Of a stretch of 64,000 nucleotides of DNA, positions 8,056-16,528 are shown piece after piece. The stretch is from contig NZ_QPJD01000001.1 in assembly GCF_003337375.1 (NCBI RefSeq), positions 62,001-126,000 of the forward strand, given 5' to 3'. The position numbers and the translations under genes are program-made. This stretch comes from Paenibacillus prosopidis (GTDB lineage Bacteria; Bacillota; Bacilli; Paenibacillales; Paenibacillaceae). The notes beneath the pieces are model-generated. The model made no database searches. It worked only from the letters and a program-made list of their open reading frames with translations, and was not told the DNA's origin. Position 1 is the stretch's first letter. Each line of letters opens with the position of its first letter.

Positions 8056-8799
8056 ATGTCTGCTCTTTTGGAGATTCGTAATTTAAAGAAAACATATACC
8101 GATGGAACGACAGCGCTGCAGGGTGTTGATTTTAAAGTAAACCGGGGAGAGTTTGTCGTGATCATTGGTTCAAGCGGAGCGGGAAAAAGTACTTTGCTGC
8201 GTTGTATTAATCAGCTGGTGCAGCCTTCGGAGGGTGCTGTCCTGTTTAATAATGTGGATACGACCAAAGCAAGCAGCAGCCAGGTAAGAAAGCTTCGCCG
8301 CGAGGTTGGAATGATTTTTCAAAGCTTTAACCTCATAGAACGTGTTTCCGTGTTAAGAAATGTGTTGAACGGTCGTCTTGGCTACATGAATCCGATCACA
8401 GGAACGCTCGGCTTGTTCTCCAAAAGGGATGTAGCAGAGGCCAAAAAAATTCTGCTCCGTCTGGGTTTAAATCAACAGATTTATAAGAGAGCGGATGAAT
8501 TAAGCGGCGGTCAGCAGCAAAGAGTGGGCATTGCCCGCGCGCTCTCTCAGCAGCCTATGCTGATCCTTGCCGATGAGCCTATCGCGAGTCTGGATCCGCT
8601 AACATCGGAATCGATTATGAATCATCTTCATTCGATCTGTCGCGAGGACGGTATCACTTGTATCGTAAATCTTCATCAAGTCGACGTTGCCAAGAAATAT
8701 GCGACCCGCATTATCGGCATTCATAAGGGAACCGTCGCTTTTGACGGGAGGCCGGATGAATTATCAGAAGAAATCATTCAGCACATCTATCAGAAATAA
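8056..8799 (+). CDS. phnC: PhnC, phosphonate ABC transporter ATP-binding protein
   Basis: A 247-residue ABC ATPase with all core motifs: Walker A GSSGAGKST (residues 38-46), Q-loop FQSFNL, signature LSGGQQQR (about 147-154), Walker B LILADEP and the H-loop histidine in NLHQ. The insertion with the run YMNPITGTLG after the Q-loop is characteristic of PhnC rather than other amino-acid-type ATPases. It energises the PhnE permeases. It sits between phnD and the two phnE genes, 24 nt before the first. Confidence 0.95.
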   Translation: MSALLEIRNLKKTYTDGTTALQGVDFKVNRGEFVVIIGSSGAGKSTLLRCINQLVQPSEGAVLFNNVDTTKASSSQVRKLRREVGMIFQSFNLIERVSVLRNVLNGRLGYMNPITGTLGLFSKRDVAEAKKILLRLGLNQQIYKRADELSGGQQQRVGIARALSQQPMLILADEPIASLDPLTSESIMNHLHSICREDGITCIVNLHQVDVAKKYATRIIGIHKGTVAFDGRPDELSEEIIQHIYQK

Positions 8800-8823
8800 A
8801 CACGTGAGGAGCAATCGAGAGCA

Positions 8824-9612
8824 ATGGAAGATCGATTGAAAGAATTGCAGCGGCAAAAGAAACTGCAGGCATGGCTCGTTGCCGCTGCTATCGCAGCCTT
8901 TACGGTATGGTCGTCTGTCGAAACCGGTTTCTCATTTTCCGAGCTCTTTAAAGGTGGATCGGAGATCTTTCGCTTTATCTTCTTTGACTTTCTTCCCCCG
9001 GATTTCTCGAAGGTGAAGAATTTGATTGGGCCAGCGCTTGATACGATTTATATTAGCTTTGTTGCAATGATCGTAGGAGCTTTCATGTCAATGGTACTGG
9101 CTTTCTTTGCAGCGACAACAACGGCACCGAGCAAAATGATCCAAGTGGTTGTGAGAGCATTCAGCTCCGTTATGCGGAACATTCCGACTTTGATCTGGGC
9201 GATATTGCTTGTATTCGCTTATGGTCTCGGCACTACGGTAGGCTGTATTGCGCTGATCATTACCTCCATTGGGACGTTGACAAGAGCCTACGCGGAAATT
9301 TTGGAAGAAATCGATATGGGGCAGGTTGAGGCGATTCGGGCAACAGGGGCATCGTATTCCCAGGTGCTGGGACAGGCTGTCATGCCGCAATTTATGCCGG
9401 GATTTATCGGTTGGTCGCTGTATAAGCTGGAGCTTAATATTCGGGCGTCTACTATTATTGGGATGGTCGGCGGCGGCGGATTGGGTTATGCCATTCAAAA
9501 GGGGATAAAGCTGTTTCAATATCAGGAAGTGAGCCTCGCCATTATAATGGTCATCCTTATCGTCCTCATGACGGAATGGACGACCAGTAAAGTAAGGGAG
9601 AGAATCATATGA
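8824..9612 (+). CDS. phnE: PhnE, phosphonate ABC transporter permease (first copy)
   Basis: A 262-residue membrane permease with about six segments and the cytoplasmic coupling EAA-like motif at about residues 163-180 (EAIRATGASYSQVLGQAVMP). It forms the transmembrane channel with the second PhnE. The stop overlaps the next gene by 4 nt (ATGA at 9609-9612), so the two permeases are probably made in equal amounts and form a heterodimer. The first residues before the first membrane segment are charged (EDRLKELQRQKK). Confidence 0.94.
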   Translation: MEDRLKELQRQKKLQAWLVAAAIAAFTVWSSVETGFSFSELFKGGSEIFRFIFFDFLPPDFSKVKNLIGPALDTIYISFVAMIVGAFMSMVLAFFAATTTAPSKMIQVVVRAFSSVMRNIPTLIWAILLVFAYGLGTTVGCIALIITSIGTLTRAYAEILEEIDMGQVEAIRATGASYSQVLGQAVMPQFMPGFIGWSLYKLELNIRASTIIGMVGGGGLGYAIQKGIKLFQYQEVSLAIIMVILIVLMTEWTTSKVRERII

Positions 9613-10451
9613 GCACGAACTGGTCCGAAACTGCCGGCAAGCTCTCGAATCTAAAGCAGCAGCAGGATCACGATGAATTTCCAAGGAAGCCTAGAATGGA
9701 TTCCGTCTTGCTGGCAGCCTCTCTATTCGGGATTGCGTTTTTTATTTACTGTGTGATTCGGCTGGACTTTGACTATTACGGGATTTACCGGGGCACGCTC
9801 ACGTTTATAGGTTCTTTTGCCAATATGTTTCCCCCAAACGTATCGGATTGGAAGGGAATATTGTCGGCGGGACTTGTAACGCTGCAAGTGGCGGTTGTAG
9901 GAACCGTTCTGGCTGTCGTGGCTGCATTTATATTATCTTTTCTGGCTGCGGAAAATGTTTCACCGCGAACAGCAAAGGCGGTTAAAGGTTTTGCGTCTTT
10001 TCTCCGGGCTGTCCCGACACTGGTATGGGCTCTGATCTTTATTGTTGCGGTTGGCTTAGGGCCGTTTCCCGGAATTTTGGCGATCTGCGTGCATGCCACC
10101 GGCATGCTCATCAAAGTTTTCTCACAATCCATCGAAGAAGTGGATGAAGGCGCTTTGGAAGCCATGCGGGCAACAGGTGCCGGTTGGCTGCAAATCATGG
10201 CCCACGGCGTACTCCCCAATGTGTTCACATCGTTTATGGCGTGGAGTGTGTTCCGGCTGGAAATCGACATTGGGGAATCTGTTATTTTAGGAGCTGTCGG
10301 AGCCGGCGGCATCGGTTGGGAAATTTCGAATGCCATGCGGGCCTATGAATTCAATACGGTTGGTTTTGTAGCTTTTGTTATATTTCTCATGGTATTCAGT
10401 GTGGAATTGCTTACAAATCGGTTGAAAACCAAAATCAGAAGGCGAGGATAG
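9609..10451 (+). CDS. phnE: PhnE, phosphonate ABC transporter permease (second copy)
   Basis: A 280-residue permease, paralogous to the first PhnE, with a longer hydrophilic N terminus (about 35 residues) and the matching coupling motif EAMRATGAGWLQIMAHGVLP. Two non-identical PhnE subunits are common in Gram-positive phosphonate transporters. It overlaps the first copy by 4 nt and is followed by phnG after 5 nt. Confidence 0.94.
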   Translation: MSTNWSETAGKLSNLKQQQDHDEFPRKPRMDSVLLAASLFGIAFFIYCVIRLDFDYYGIYRGTLTFIGSFANMFPPNVSDWKGILSAGLVTLQVAVVGTVLAVVAAFILSFLAAENVSPRTAKAVKGFASFLRAVPTLVWALIFIVAVGLGPFPGILAICVHATGMLIKVFSQSIEEVDEGALEAMRATGAGWLQIMAHGVLPNVFTSFMAWSVFRLEIDIGESVILGAVGAGGIGWEISNAMRAYEFNTVGFVAFVIFLMVFSVELLTNRLKTKIRRRG

Positions 10452-10456
10452 CGCCG

Positions 10457-10894
10457 ATGAAAAAAAGTCAAATAACGCGGGCGTTAATTGAAGGCGACGG
10501 CATACTGCTGCGGCGTCTATGTGAGCAAATAGAAGAAAGCTACGAGGTTTCGATTTTGAAAGCACCGGAGAAGAGCCTGGTCATGACAAAAGCGAATGAT
10601 TCGGTATCGCAGCAGCCATTTTACATGGGCGAAGTGCTGGTTACGGAATGCACCATTTCAATAAACAGTGTCTACGGCTTCGGTGTTCTAATGGGAGAAG
10701 AAGCGGAGCGGGCCTATCAGCTTGCGGTAGTGGACGGGGCGTTTCAAGCGAAGCTTCCGGAAACGGAAGCCTGGTATACGGAGCTGCTCATGGAAGAGCA
10801 GAAGGTAGATGAAAAACATAGACGCGAATATTCGCGAGCGATGAAATCGAAGGTGAATTTCGACACGATGGAGGAGTATAATGCCAAGCGCTAA
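10457..10894 (+). CDS. phnG: PhnG, C-P lyase core subunit
   Basis: A 145-residue PhnG. With PhnI it is needed to displace adenine from ATP and form ribose 1-phosphonate 5-triphosphate, and it is a structural member of the PhnGHIJ core. Recognisable features are the beta-rich middle (GEVLVTECTISINSVYGFGV) and the C-terminal helix. The region GEVLVTE corresponds to the conserved centre of the family. It overlaps phnH by 14 nt. Confidence 0.92.
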   Translation: MKKSQITRALIEGDGILLRRLCEQIEESYEVSILKAPEKSLVMTKANDSVSQQPFYMGEVLVTECTISINSVYGFGVLMGEEAERAYQLAVVDGAFQAKLPETEAWYTELLMEEQKVDEKHRREYSRAMKSKVNFDTMEEYNAKR

Positions 10895-11507
10895 GGAGCA
10901 GGTATTCGATCGTATTCACGATACGCAGTTTATTTATCGCACTTTGCTAGAGGCTATGTCTCGTCCCGGTCATGTGAGCAGCATAGCGCCGGCATGCGGC
11001 AAGCTGGAATTAGCGGACCCCGCGCATAAGATCGTTACAGGACTCGCCCTTACGCTGCTTGACGGCGAGGTTAGCTTTTCCATTAGCATGAAGCGCGGCG
11101 GGGAGCTGGAGGATTCCATTCGTAAGCAAACCTTCAGTCAGGTTCAGCCTTCTGAAAAGGCGGATTATATCTTTGCAGACGGCAGCGGTGATGAAGACTA
11201 TATTCGAGAGTTAATGTCATCCGTTAGAACTGGTACATTGCTCGCACCCGAAGCAGGAGCAACACTATTTCTAATGGTGGATCATTTTAATAATGAGAAT
11301 ACGGTAACAGATCAGTGGACGCTTAGCGGTCCCGGCATTATGGAGACCCGCACCTTATCGGTAAGCGGGATTTCCAAGGAATGGATGACGGAACGCGCCC
11401 GGGTCAATGCGGAATACCCTATGGGTGTGGACATGGTTTTGTTCACGCCAGGCGGACAGATGACGGCTCTGATGCGGACAACAAAGGTAAGGGGAGTGGG
11501 CATTTAA
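10881..11507 (+). CDS. phnH: PhnH, C-P lyase core subunit
   Basis: A 208-residue PhnH, the subunit that lacks an assigned catalytic role and fills the PhnGHIJ core complex. The N terminus FRxLLEAMSRPG (here IYRTLLEAMSRPGHV) and the C-terminal MGVDMVLFTPGGQMTALMRTTKV are the family landmarks. The start at 10881 follows GGAGGAGTATA, placed in the end of phnG, with 14 nt of overlap. Only one base separates its stop from the phnI start. Confidence 0.92.
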   Translation: MPSAKEQVFDRIHDTQFIYRTLLEAMSRPGHVSSIAPACGKLELADPAHKIVTGLALTLLDGEVSFSISMKRGGELEDSIRKQTFSQVQPSEKADYIFADGSGDEDYIRELMSSVRTGTLLAPEAGATLFLMVDHFNNENTVTDQWTLSGPGIMETRTLSVSGISKEWMTERARVNAEYPMGVDMVLFTPGGQMTALMRTTKVRGVGI

Positions 11508-11508
11508 G

Positions 11509-12690
11509 ATGGCATATGTTGCGGTTACCGGCGGTCAAGAGGCGATTGAGGAAGCAAACGGCCTGGCCCATTTTTATAGAGTAAAGGATACAACGCCTAG
11601 TCTGGATATTGAATCCATTGAAAAGCAGCTGCGGCTCCTGGTCGACCGGGTTATGGGCGAAGGCGGAATGTACGCTCCAGAGTACGCGGCGCTTGCGCTT
11701 AAGCAGGCTGAGGGTGATCCGGCGGAAGCAGCATTCCTATTGCGGGCTTATCGTTCGACCCTTCCGAGAAACCATTATTCGTTAACTGTACAACCCGTTG
11801 ATATGCGGGTTATCCGCAGAATTTCGTCCTCCTTTCGTGATATTCCAGGGGGGCAAATGCTGGGGCCGACCTATGATTATACGCACCGGATGCTGAATTT
11901 TTCCCTGCGGCAGGAAAGTAACGAGGATATGATTGCTTTTGCCAAGGAGTATACAGATGCGGCGGAACTTGCAGACGGCAGCCTCACCTTTAAGAAAGTA
12001 GCGGATTTGCTGCGCGAACAGGGACTTATGGCTAAAGCGGCCAAAGGAAAGTCCGAGGAACAGGAACCGTTCGATATTACGAGGCAAAAAATGACGATCC
12101 CCACCACCCGGGCAGCCCGTCTGCAGGCACTGACCCGCGGCGAGACCGGAGCGATGACGGCGCTGGCTTACAGCAGCATGCGGGGATATGGTGTTGTACA
12201 CCCTACTATCGGTGAGCTTCGGGTTGGATACGCGCCGGTCTATATCCCGTATCCGTACAGCTCAGAGGGGGGAGATGATTGCCTGTATATAGGTGAACTG
12301 ATGCTGACGGAAGTGGAAACCATTAATTCGTTTAAACAGGATGCGGAGTCCGGCAATGTTCAATTTTTACTCGGATATGGTCTATGCTTCGGTCAAAATG
12401 AGCTGAAAGGGATATCCATGGCCATTCTGGAACGCAGTCTGGAGACGGAAGGAACGGCACCGGCGCAGGATGAGGAGTTCGTACTGACGCATATCGATTC
12501 AGTTGAATCAAGCGGGTTCGTCTCACACTTGAAACTGCCTCACTATATAACATTCCAATCTTCGCTTGATCAAATAAGAAAAGTACAGGTTCAGAAGGCA
12601 CAGCTGAAACCGGAGGAGGATGAGCGGGATGCAAACAACCGAGCAGAAGCAGAACAACCACAAGAGAACATTCAACACAGCCGAGTATAA
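11509..12690 (+). CDS. phnI: PhnI, nucleosidase-type subunit of C-P lyase
   Basis: A 393-residue PhnI. It carries out nucleophilic displacement on ATP (or GTP) to make alpha-D-ribose 1-phosphonate 5-triphosphate together with PhnG, H and L. Family landmarks are the N-terminal AYVAVTGGQEAIEEAN, the central RLQALTRGETGAMTALAYSS and YHPTIGELRVG-like segment, and the C-terminal FVSHLKLPHYITFQSSLDQI. Length is normal. The last 20 or so codons overlap the start of phnJ, an unusually long overlap for this operon. Confidence 0.94.
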   Translation: MAYVAVTGGQEAIEEANGLAHFYRVKDTTPSLDIESIEKQLRLLVDRVMGEGGMYAPEYAALALKQAEGDPAEAAFLLRAYRSTLPRNHYSLTVQPVDMRVIRRISSSFRDIPGGQMLGPTYDYTHRMLNFSLRQESNEDMIAFAKEYTDAAELADGSLTFKKVADLLREQGLMAKAAKGKSEEQEPFDITRQKMTIPTTRAARLQALTRGETGAMTALAYSSMRGYGVVHPTIGELRVGYAPVYIPYPYSSEGGDDCLYIGELMLTEVETINSFKQDAESGNVQFLLGYGLCFGQNELKGISMAILERSLETEGTAPAQDEEFVLTHIDSVESSGFVSHLKLPHYITFQSSLDQIRKVQVQKAQLKPEEDERDANNRAEAEQPQENIQHSRV

Positions 12691-13513
12691 CTTTGCATTT
12701 TTGGATGAGGGCTCGAAGCGGGAGATACGCCGCAAATCTCTGAAGGCCGTAGCTATTCCAGGGTATCAGGTCGCCTTTGCTTCACGGGAAATGCCAATCG
12801 GAAGAGGCTGGGGAACAGGAGGATTGCAATTAACGCTTTCTTTGCTGGGCCGGCAGGATACGCTTAAAGTCATTGATCAAGGAAATGACGACAGCGTGAA
12901 TGCGGTGAGTATTCGCCGATTAGTGGAGGAAACGAGCGGGATTCTTACAACAGAGGAAACAGCCCAAGCTTCTATCATTCAATCACGTCACCGCATCCCT
13001 GAGGAGAAGCTGAAGTTTGATCAAATTCTGGTTCTGCAGGTTCCGCAGCCGGAGCCGCTGCGGAAAGTCGAACGGCGGGAAGAGAGAACGAGAATCCAGC
13101 ATGCTGAAATGGATTATAGCGCCATGTGGCTAACGCTTTATGAAAGTATCGTGAAATGGGGGAGCATCACGCTCGGCGCGGATTATCCCGTCATGGTGCA
13201 TGAACGTTATATTATGGCCCCAAGTCCTATCCCGCGTTGGGATACGGAAAAGCTGCACCAAAGTCATCATCTGACCTTGTTCGGCGCTGGCCGGGAGAAG
13301 AAAATTTATGCAATTCCGCCCTATACGAATGTTCAGCCGCTAGAGTTTGAGGATTATCCGTTTGAGGTAGAATCCTTTGACGGCCTATCCTGCCGTCATT
13401 GCGGAAGCATGGATTCGTTTCTAGATGAAGTGGTGGACGATGAGGCGGGTATTACGATTCACCAGTGCTCCGACACCGCGTATTGCAGGCAGCAGCAAGA
13501 AAGGATAGGGTAG
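12629..13513 (+). CDS. phnJ: PhnJ, radical SAM C-P lyase
   Basis: The catalytic subunit that breaks the carbon-phosphorus bond of ribose 1-phosphonate 5-phosphate by radical-SAM chemistry, releasing alkane. From the start at 12629 it has 294 residues. The unusual C-terminal cluster motif is intact: C255, C258 and C280 (Cx2Cx21C) as cluster ligands, and C286 as the thiyl cysteine; the glycine of VAIPGYQ is also present. ATG at 12629 is chosen because GGAGGAGG ends 9 nt upstream; the ATG at 12620 directly abuts that site. Either way it overlaps phnI by 62-71 nt in another frame. Confidence 0.95.
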   Translation: MQTTEQKQNNHKRTFNTAEYNFAFLDEGSKREIRRKSLKAVAIPGYQVAFASREMPIGRGWGTGGLQLTLSLLGRQDTLKVIDQGNDDSVNAVSIRRLVEETSGILTTEETAQASIIQSRHRIPEEKLKFDQILVLQVPQPEPLRKVERREERTRIQHAEMDYSAMWLTLYESIVKWGSITLGADYPVMVHERYIMAPSPIPRWDTEKLHQSHHLTLFGAGREKKIYAIPPYTNVQPLEFEDYPFEVESFDGLSCRHCGSMDSFLDEVVDDEAGITIHQCSDTAYCRQQQERIG

Positions 13514-13516
13514 CCC

Positions 13517-14407
13517 ATGTCGATGAACAGCGCAGATCTTATAAATAATGCGGAAAAAGAATGGGTGTGGAACGAAACACCGCTGCTGAAGGTTCGTGGA
13601 CTTAGCAAACAATTCGGCGCCGGATGCATCCATTGTAAGCAGCCGACTTCCGATGAGCAGGAGGGCAGCCGCTGCCAATATTGCGGAAGCATTTGGGCAT
13701 GCCGTAACTTAAGCTTCGACTTATATCCAGGTGAGATACTGGGTGTGGTCGGCGAGAGCGGATCGGGAAAAAGCACGCTCGTAAAATGCCTTTACTTTGA
13801 TGAGGAAACGACAGTCGGTGAAATGAGCATTTCCAGCTACGAGGATAAAACCTCCAATCTGTTTGAGAAATCCGCCCAACAAAAACGATATATCCGCAAT
13901 CATGTTATGGGTATGGTTTACCAGAATCCGCTTCTAGGACTCAGAATGCCGATATCCAGTAGCGGCAATATCGCTGAAAAGCTGTTCGCAGCCGATCATT
14001 ATCATGTCGGCAGTATCCGTCAGCGAGCTGCTGATTTGCTGCAAAAAGTAGAAATTCCTCTGGCGCGCATGGATGAACCGCCAAAAAACTTCAGCGGCGG
14101 CATGCAGCAAAGAGTGCAAATATCAAAGGCGCTTGCCAATAATCCTCCGCTCCTGCTGCTCGATGAAGTGACGACCGGTCTCGACCTTTCCGTTCAGGCT
14201 AAGGTGCTGGATTTAATCCGAAACATTCAACGGGAGCTGCGGGTGGCCATGATCGTCGTCTCTCATGATCTCGGTGTGATTCGGATGCTTGCGGACCGTA
14301 CGATGGTGCTGCGCCAGGGATTAATTGTGGAGCAGGGTTTAACGGATCAGATTCTGGAGGATCCGCGGCATCCTTACACTCAGCTGCTGGTCCATTCTTT
14401 ATTGTAA
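13517..14407 (+). CDS. phnK: PhnK, C-P lyase ABC-type ATPase with a Cys4 insertion
   Basis: A 296-residue ABC ATPase that docks on the C-P lyase core. Walker A is GESGSGKST (about 79-87), signature FSGGMQQR, Walker B LLLLDEVTTGLD. E. coli PhnK goes straight from its first strand to the Walker region; this protein has an extra segment of about 25 residues after the first strand with C37xxC40 and C53xxC56 (GCIHC and RCQYCG), the layout of a small zinc ribbon. A longer charged N terminus (about 20 residues) precedes it. The insertion would sit near the nucleotide A-loop, where it could contact the core or nucleotide. The start at 13517 is only 4 nt after phnJ. Confidence 0.92.
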   Translation: MSMNSADLINNAEKEWVWNETPLLKVRGLSKQFGAGCIHCKQPTSDEQEGSRCQYCGSIWACRNLSFDLYPGEILGVVGESGSGKSTLVKCLYFDEETTVGEMSISSYEDKTSNLFEKSAQQKRYIRNHVMGMVYQNPLLGLRMPISSSGNIAEKLFAADHYHVGSIRQRAADLLQKVEIPLARMDEPPKNFSGGMQQRVQISKALANNPPLLLLDEVTTGLDLSVQAKVLDLIRNIQRELRVAMIVVSHDLGVIRMLADRTMVLRQGLIVEQGLTDQILEDPRHPYTQLLVHSLL

Positions 14408-14434
14408 CAAGCGTAAATCCGAATAAAGAAAGCG

Positions 14435-15160
14435 GTGAGCCTCATTCTAAAAGCAATCGGTTTAGGTAAATGGTTTGAACTGTCCCTATCCCATCAAATG
14501 AAGGTTAGCCCCTTCCAAAATCTCTCCTTCGAGGTTGCAAAAGGCGAGTTTATGGGAATTGCGGGGCCAAGCGGAATTGGTAAATCCTCTATTCTGAAAT
14601 GTCTATATCGCACGTACTTGCCATCTTCAGGCGAGATTTGGTTCGATTCATCTCTCTATGGAACGATCGATTTGGCTAAAGCGACCGAGCGTCAAATAAC
14701 CCATTTGCGTATTCGTGAAATCGGCTATGTATCTCAGTTTTTTAAAGCCATCCCCCGTATATCCGCACTGGATGTTGTCGCAGACAGACTGCTGCCGCTC
14801 GGATATTCCTTAAACCAGGCAAGGGACCGCGCCATGCAGCTGCTCGAAAGACTGAATATTCCTGAGCAGTTATGGCAGGCATACCCTGCCACCTTCAGCG
14901 GCGGAGAGCAGCAGCGCGTGAATTTAGCCAGAGCCTTTGCCGTACGGCCGCGGCTGCTCATTCTGGATGAGCCTACCGCATCTCTGGATAACGATACAAA
15001 GCTGAACGTGCTGGCGCTCATGAAAGAGATGAAACAGGATGGCACGACAATGATCGGTGTGTTTCATGATTGGGATGTCATGGGCAAAGTGGCTGATCAA
15101 ATATTGGATTTGCGTAAGCTCCAAGCAAGCAAAGAGCAGGAACAAATGGCGGGGATGTAG
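14435..15160 (+). CDS. phnL: PhnL, C-P lyase ABC-type ATPase
   Basis: A 241-residue ABC ATPase, second ATPase of the C-P lyase complex and needed with PhnG, H and I for the initial ribosylation step. It has Walker A GPSGIGKSS (note Ser in place of the usual final Thr), signature FSGGEQQR, Walker B LLILDEPTASLD, and the characteristic GYVSQFFKAIPR region of PhnL. The start is a GTG at 14435 with a weak upstream site. The protein contains no membrane-coupling features, in keeping with its cytoplasmic partner. Confidence 0.92.
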   Translation: MSLILKAIGLGKWFELSLSHQMKVSPFQNLSFEVAKGEFMGIAGPSGIGKSSILKCLYRTYLPSSGEIWFDSSLYGTIDLAKATERQITHLRIREIGYVSQFFKAIPRISALDVVADRLLPLGYSLNQARDRAMQLLERLNIPEQLWQAYPATFSGGEQQRVNLARAFAVRPRLLILDEPTASLDNDTKLNVLALMKEMKQDGTTMIGVFHDWDVMGKVADQILDLRKLQASKEQEQMAGM

Positions 15161-15313
15161 CATTTTTTTGCAAGCCCAGGCTTTCGAGCGGTTTTAAAAT
15201 ATAGGAAGTATAAGTTTGAACTTAGCCTATATTTCACCGCGAAACGAGCTTTGCCACGAGAGGACGGCGACAGCCGTTTACGCTTGTTTCATAAAACTTT
15301 AAGGAGATTCAAT

Positions 15314-16528
15314 ATGAGACAAAATTTAACGATACATGGCGGTAACATTGTTACGCCGCAAGGAATTGTAGAGAACGGAACGATCGTTATCGAAAACGGT
15401 TTGATAGCCGATATACGACCTTCTTCGCTGGCCGTACTATCTTCTACCGGGCATGATGCCCAAGGACTCTGGGTACTGCCGGGCATGATTGATACACACA
15501 GCGACGCCATCGAGCATGAGATGCAGCCAAGGCCGACAAGCCGGTTCGCTTTGGACTTCTCCTATTTTGAATTGGAACGAAAGCTCGTAAGCCAAGGGGT
15601 TACGACGATCTATCATTCACTGAGCATGTGGGGAGAAAATTCAACGAATGATTTTCGCAAAAATCAAAGCGTTGAAGAAATCGTTACTGCGATCGGAAAG
15701 CTTCGCAAGCAGGACCGCCTGATTCATCACCGGGTTCATATCCGCATTGAAATGACGAATGAGAGTGTGGTTCCGTTCGTCGAGGGGTTTATTAAGGACG
15801 GATTAATCGATCAAATATCGTTTATGGATCATACACCGGGTCAAGGTCAATACCGCAATACTGAGGTTCAGAAGAAGTTCATTATGGATCGCCAGAAAAA
15901 AACGGAAGAAGAAGTCATCGAACTTTTGGAAGAACGTAAAAACCGTCCCAAGATCAATAGCGATCAATTGCAAAAGCTTGCGGATATGGCCTTCGATAAG
16001 GGAATACCGTTGGCTTCTCATGACGATGATACGATAGAAAAGCTGGACAGAATGCAGCAATGGAGAGGTACGATTAGTGAATTTCCTGTTGATCTGGAGG
16101 TTGCGGTGGAAGCGAAGAGGCGCGGCTTGTATGTGGTCATGGGCGCACCGAATGTGATGTTGGGACGCTCCCACAGCAATAACCTTTCGGCACAGGAGGC
16201 GGTTAAAGCGGGCGTGGTTGACATACTCTGCTCCGACTACTATCCCCCGGCTATGCTCCGCGCGGTTTTCCTGCTGCACAAGCAGGGTCTGGGGCTTGTG
16301 GAAGCGGTCAATATGGTTTCATTAAACCCCGCAAAAGCATTAAATATCGACCATCGTACAGGATCCATCGAAATTGGTAAAGAGGCAGACTTGCTGATCG
16401 TAAAGGAACACAATCATTGCCCGATCATCGAAAAGGTTCTTGTTCACGGACAAGTGGTATGCCAGATGGACTATCTGAAAGGTTTGACGGATGCGTCAGT
16501 GAGGGGAGCAGAACGTATTGAAGCTTAG
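15314..16528 (+). CDS. phnM: PhnM, RPnTP diphosphatase
   Basis: About 404 residues of the amidohydrolase superfamily. It removes diphosphate from alpha-D-ribose 1-phosphonate 5-triphosphate to give the substrate of PhnJ. The family motif DTHSDAIEHEMQPRP (residues about 60-74) holds the metal-binding histidine, and further ligands lie in VYHSLSMWGE-like, MDHTPGQGQY, SHDDDT and CSDYYPPAML. The ATG at 15314 has a clean AAGGAG 7 nt upstream; upstream in-frame codons are noncoding. A gap of about 150 nt separates it from phnL, the longest gap inside the operon, without an obvious terminator. It overlaps the next gene by 11 nt. Confidence 0.94.
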   Translation: MRQNLTIHGGNIVTPQGIVENGTIVIENGLIADIRPSSLAVLSSTGHDAQGLWVLPGMIDTHSDAIEHEMQPRPTSRFALDFSYFELERKLVSQGVTTIYHSLSMWGENSTNDFRKNQSVEEIVTAIGKLRKQDRLIHHRVHIRIEMTNESVVPFVEGFIKDGLIDQISFMDHTPGQGQYRNTEVQKKFIMDRQKKTEEEVIELLEERKNRPKINSDQLQKLADMAFDKGIPLASHDDDTIEKLDRMQQWRGTISEFPVDLEVAVEAKRRGLYVVMGAPNVMLGRSHSNNLSAQEAVKAGVVDILCSDYYPPAMLRAVFLLHKQGLGLVEAVNMVSLNPAKALNIDHRTGSIEIGKEADLLIVKEHNHCPIIEKVLVHGQVVCQMDYLKGLTDASVRGAERIEA

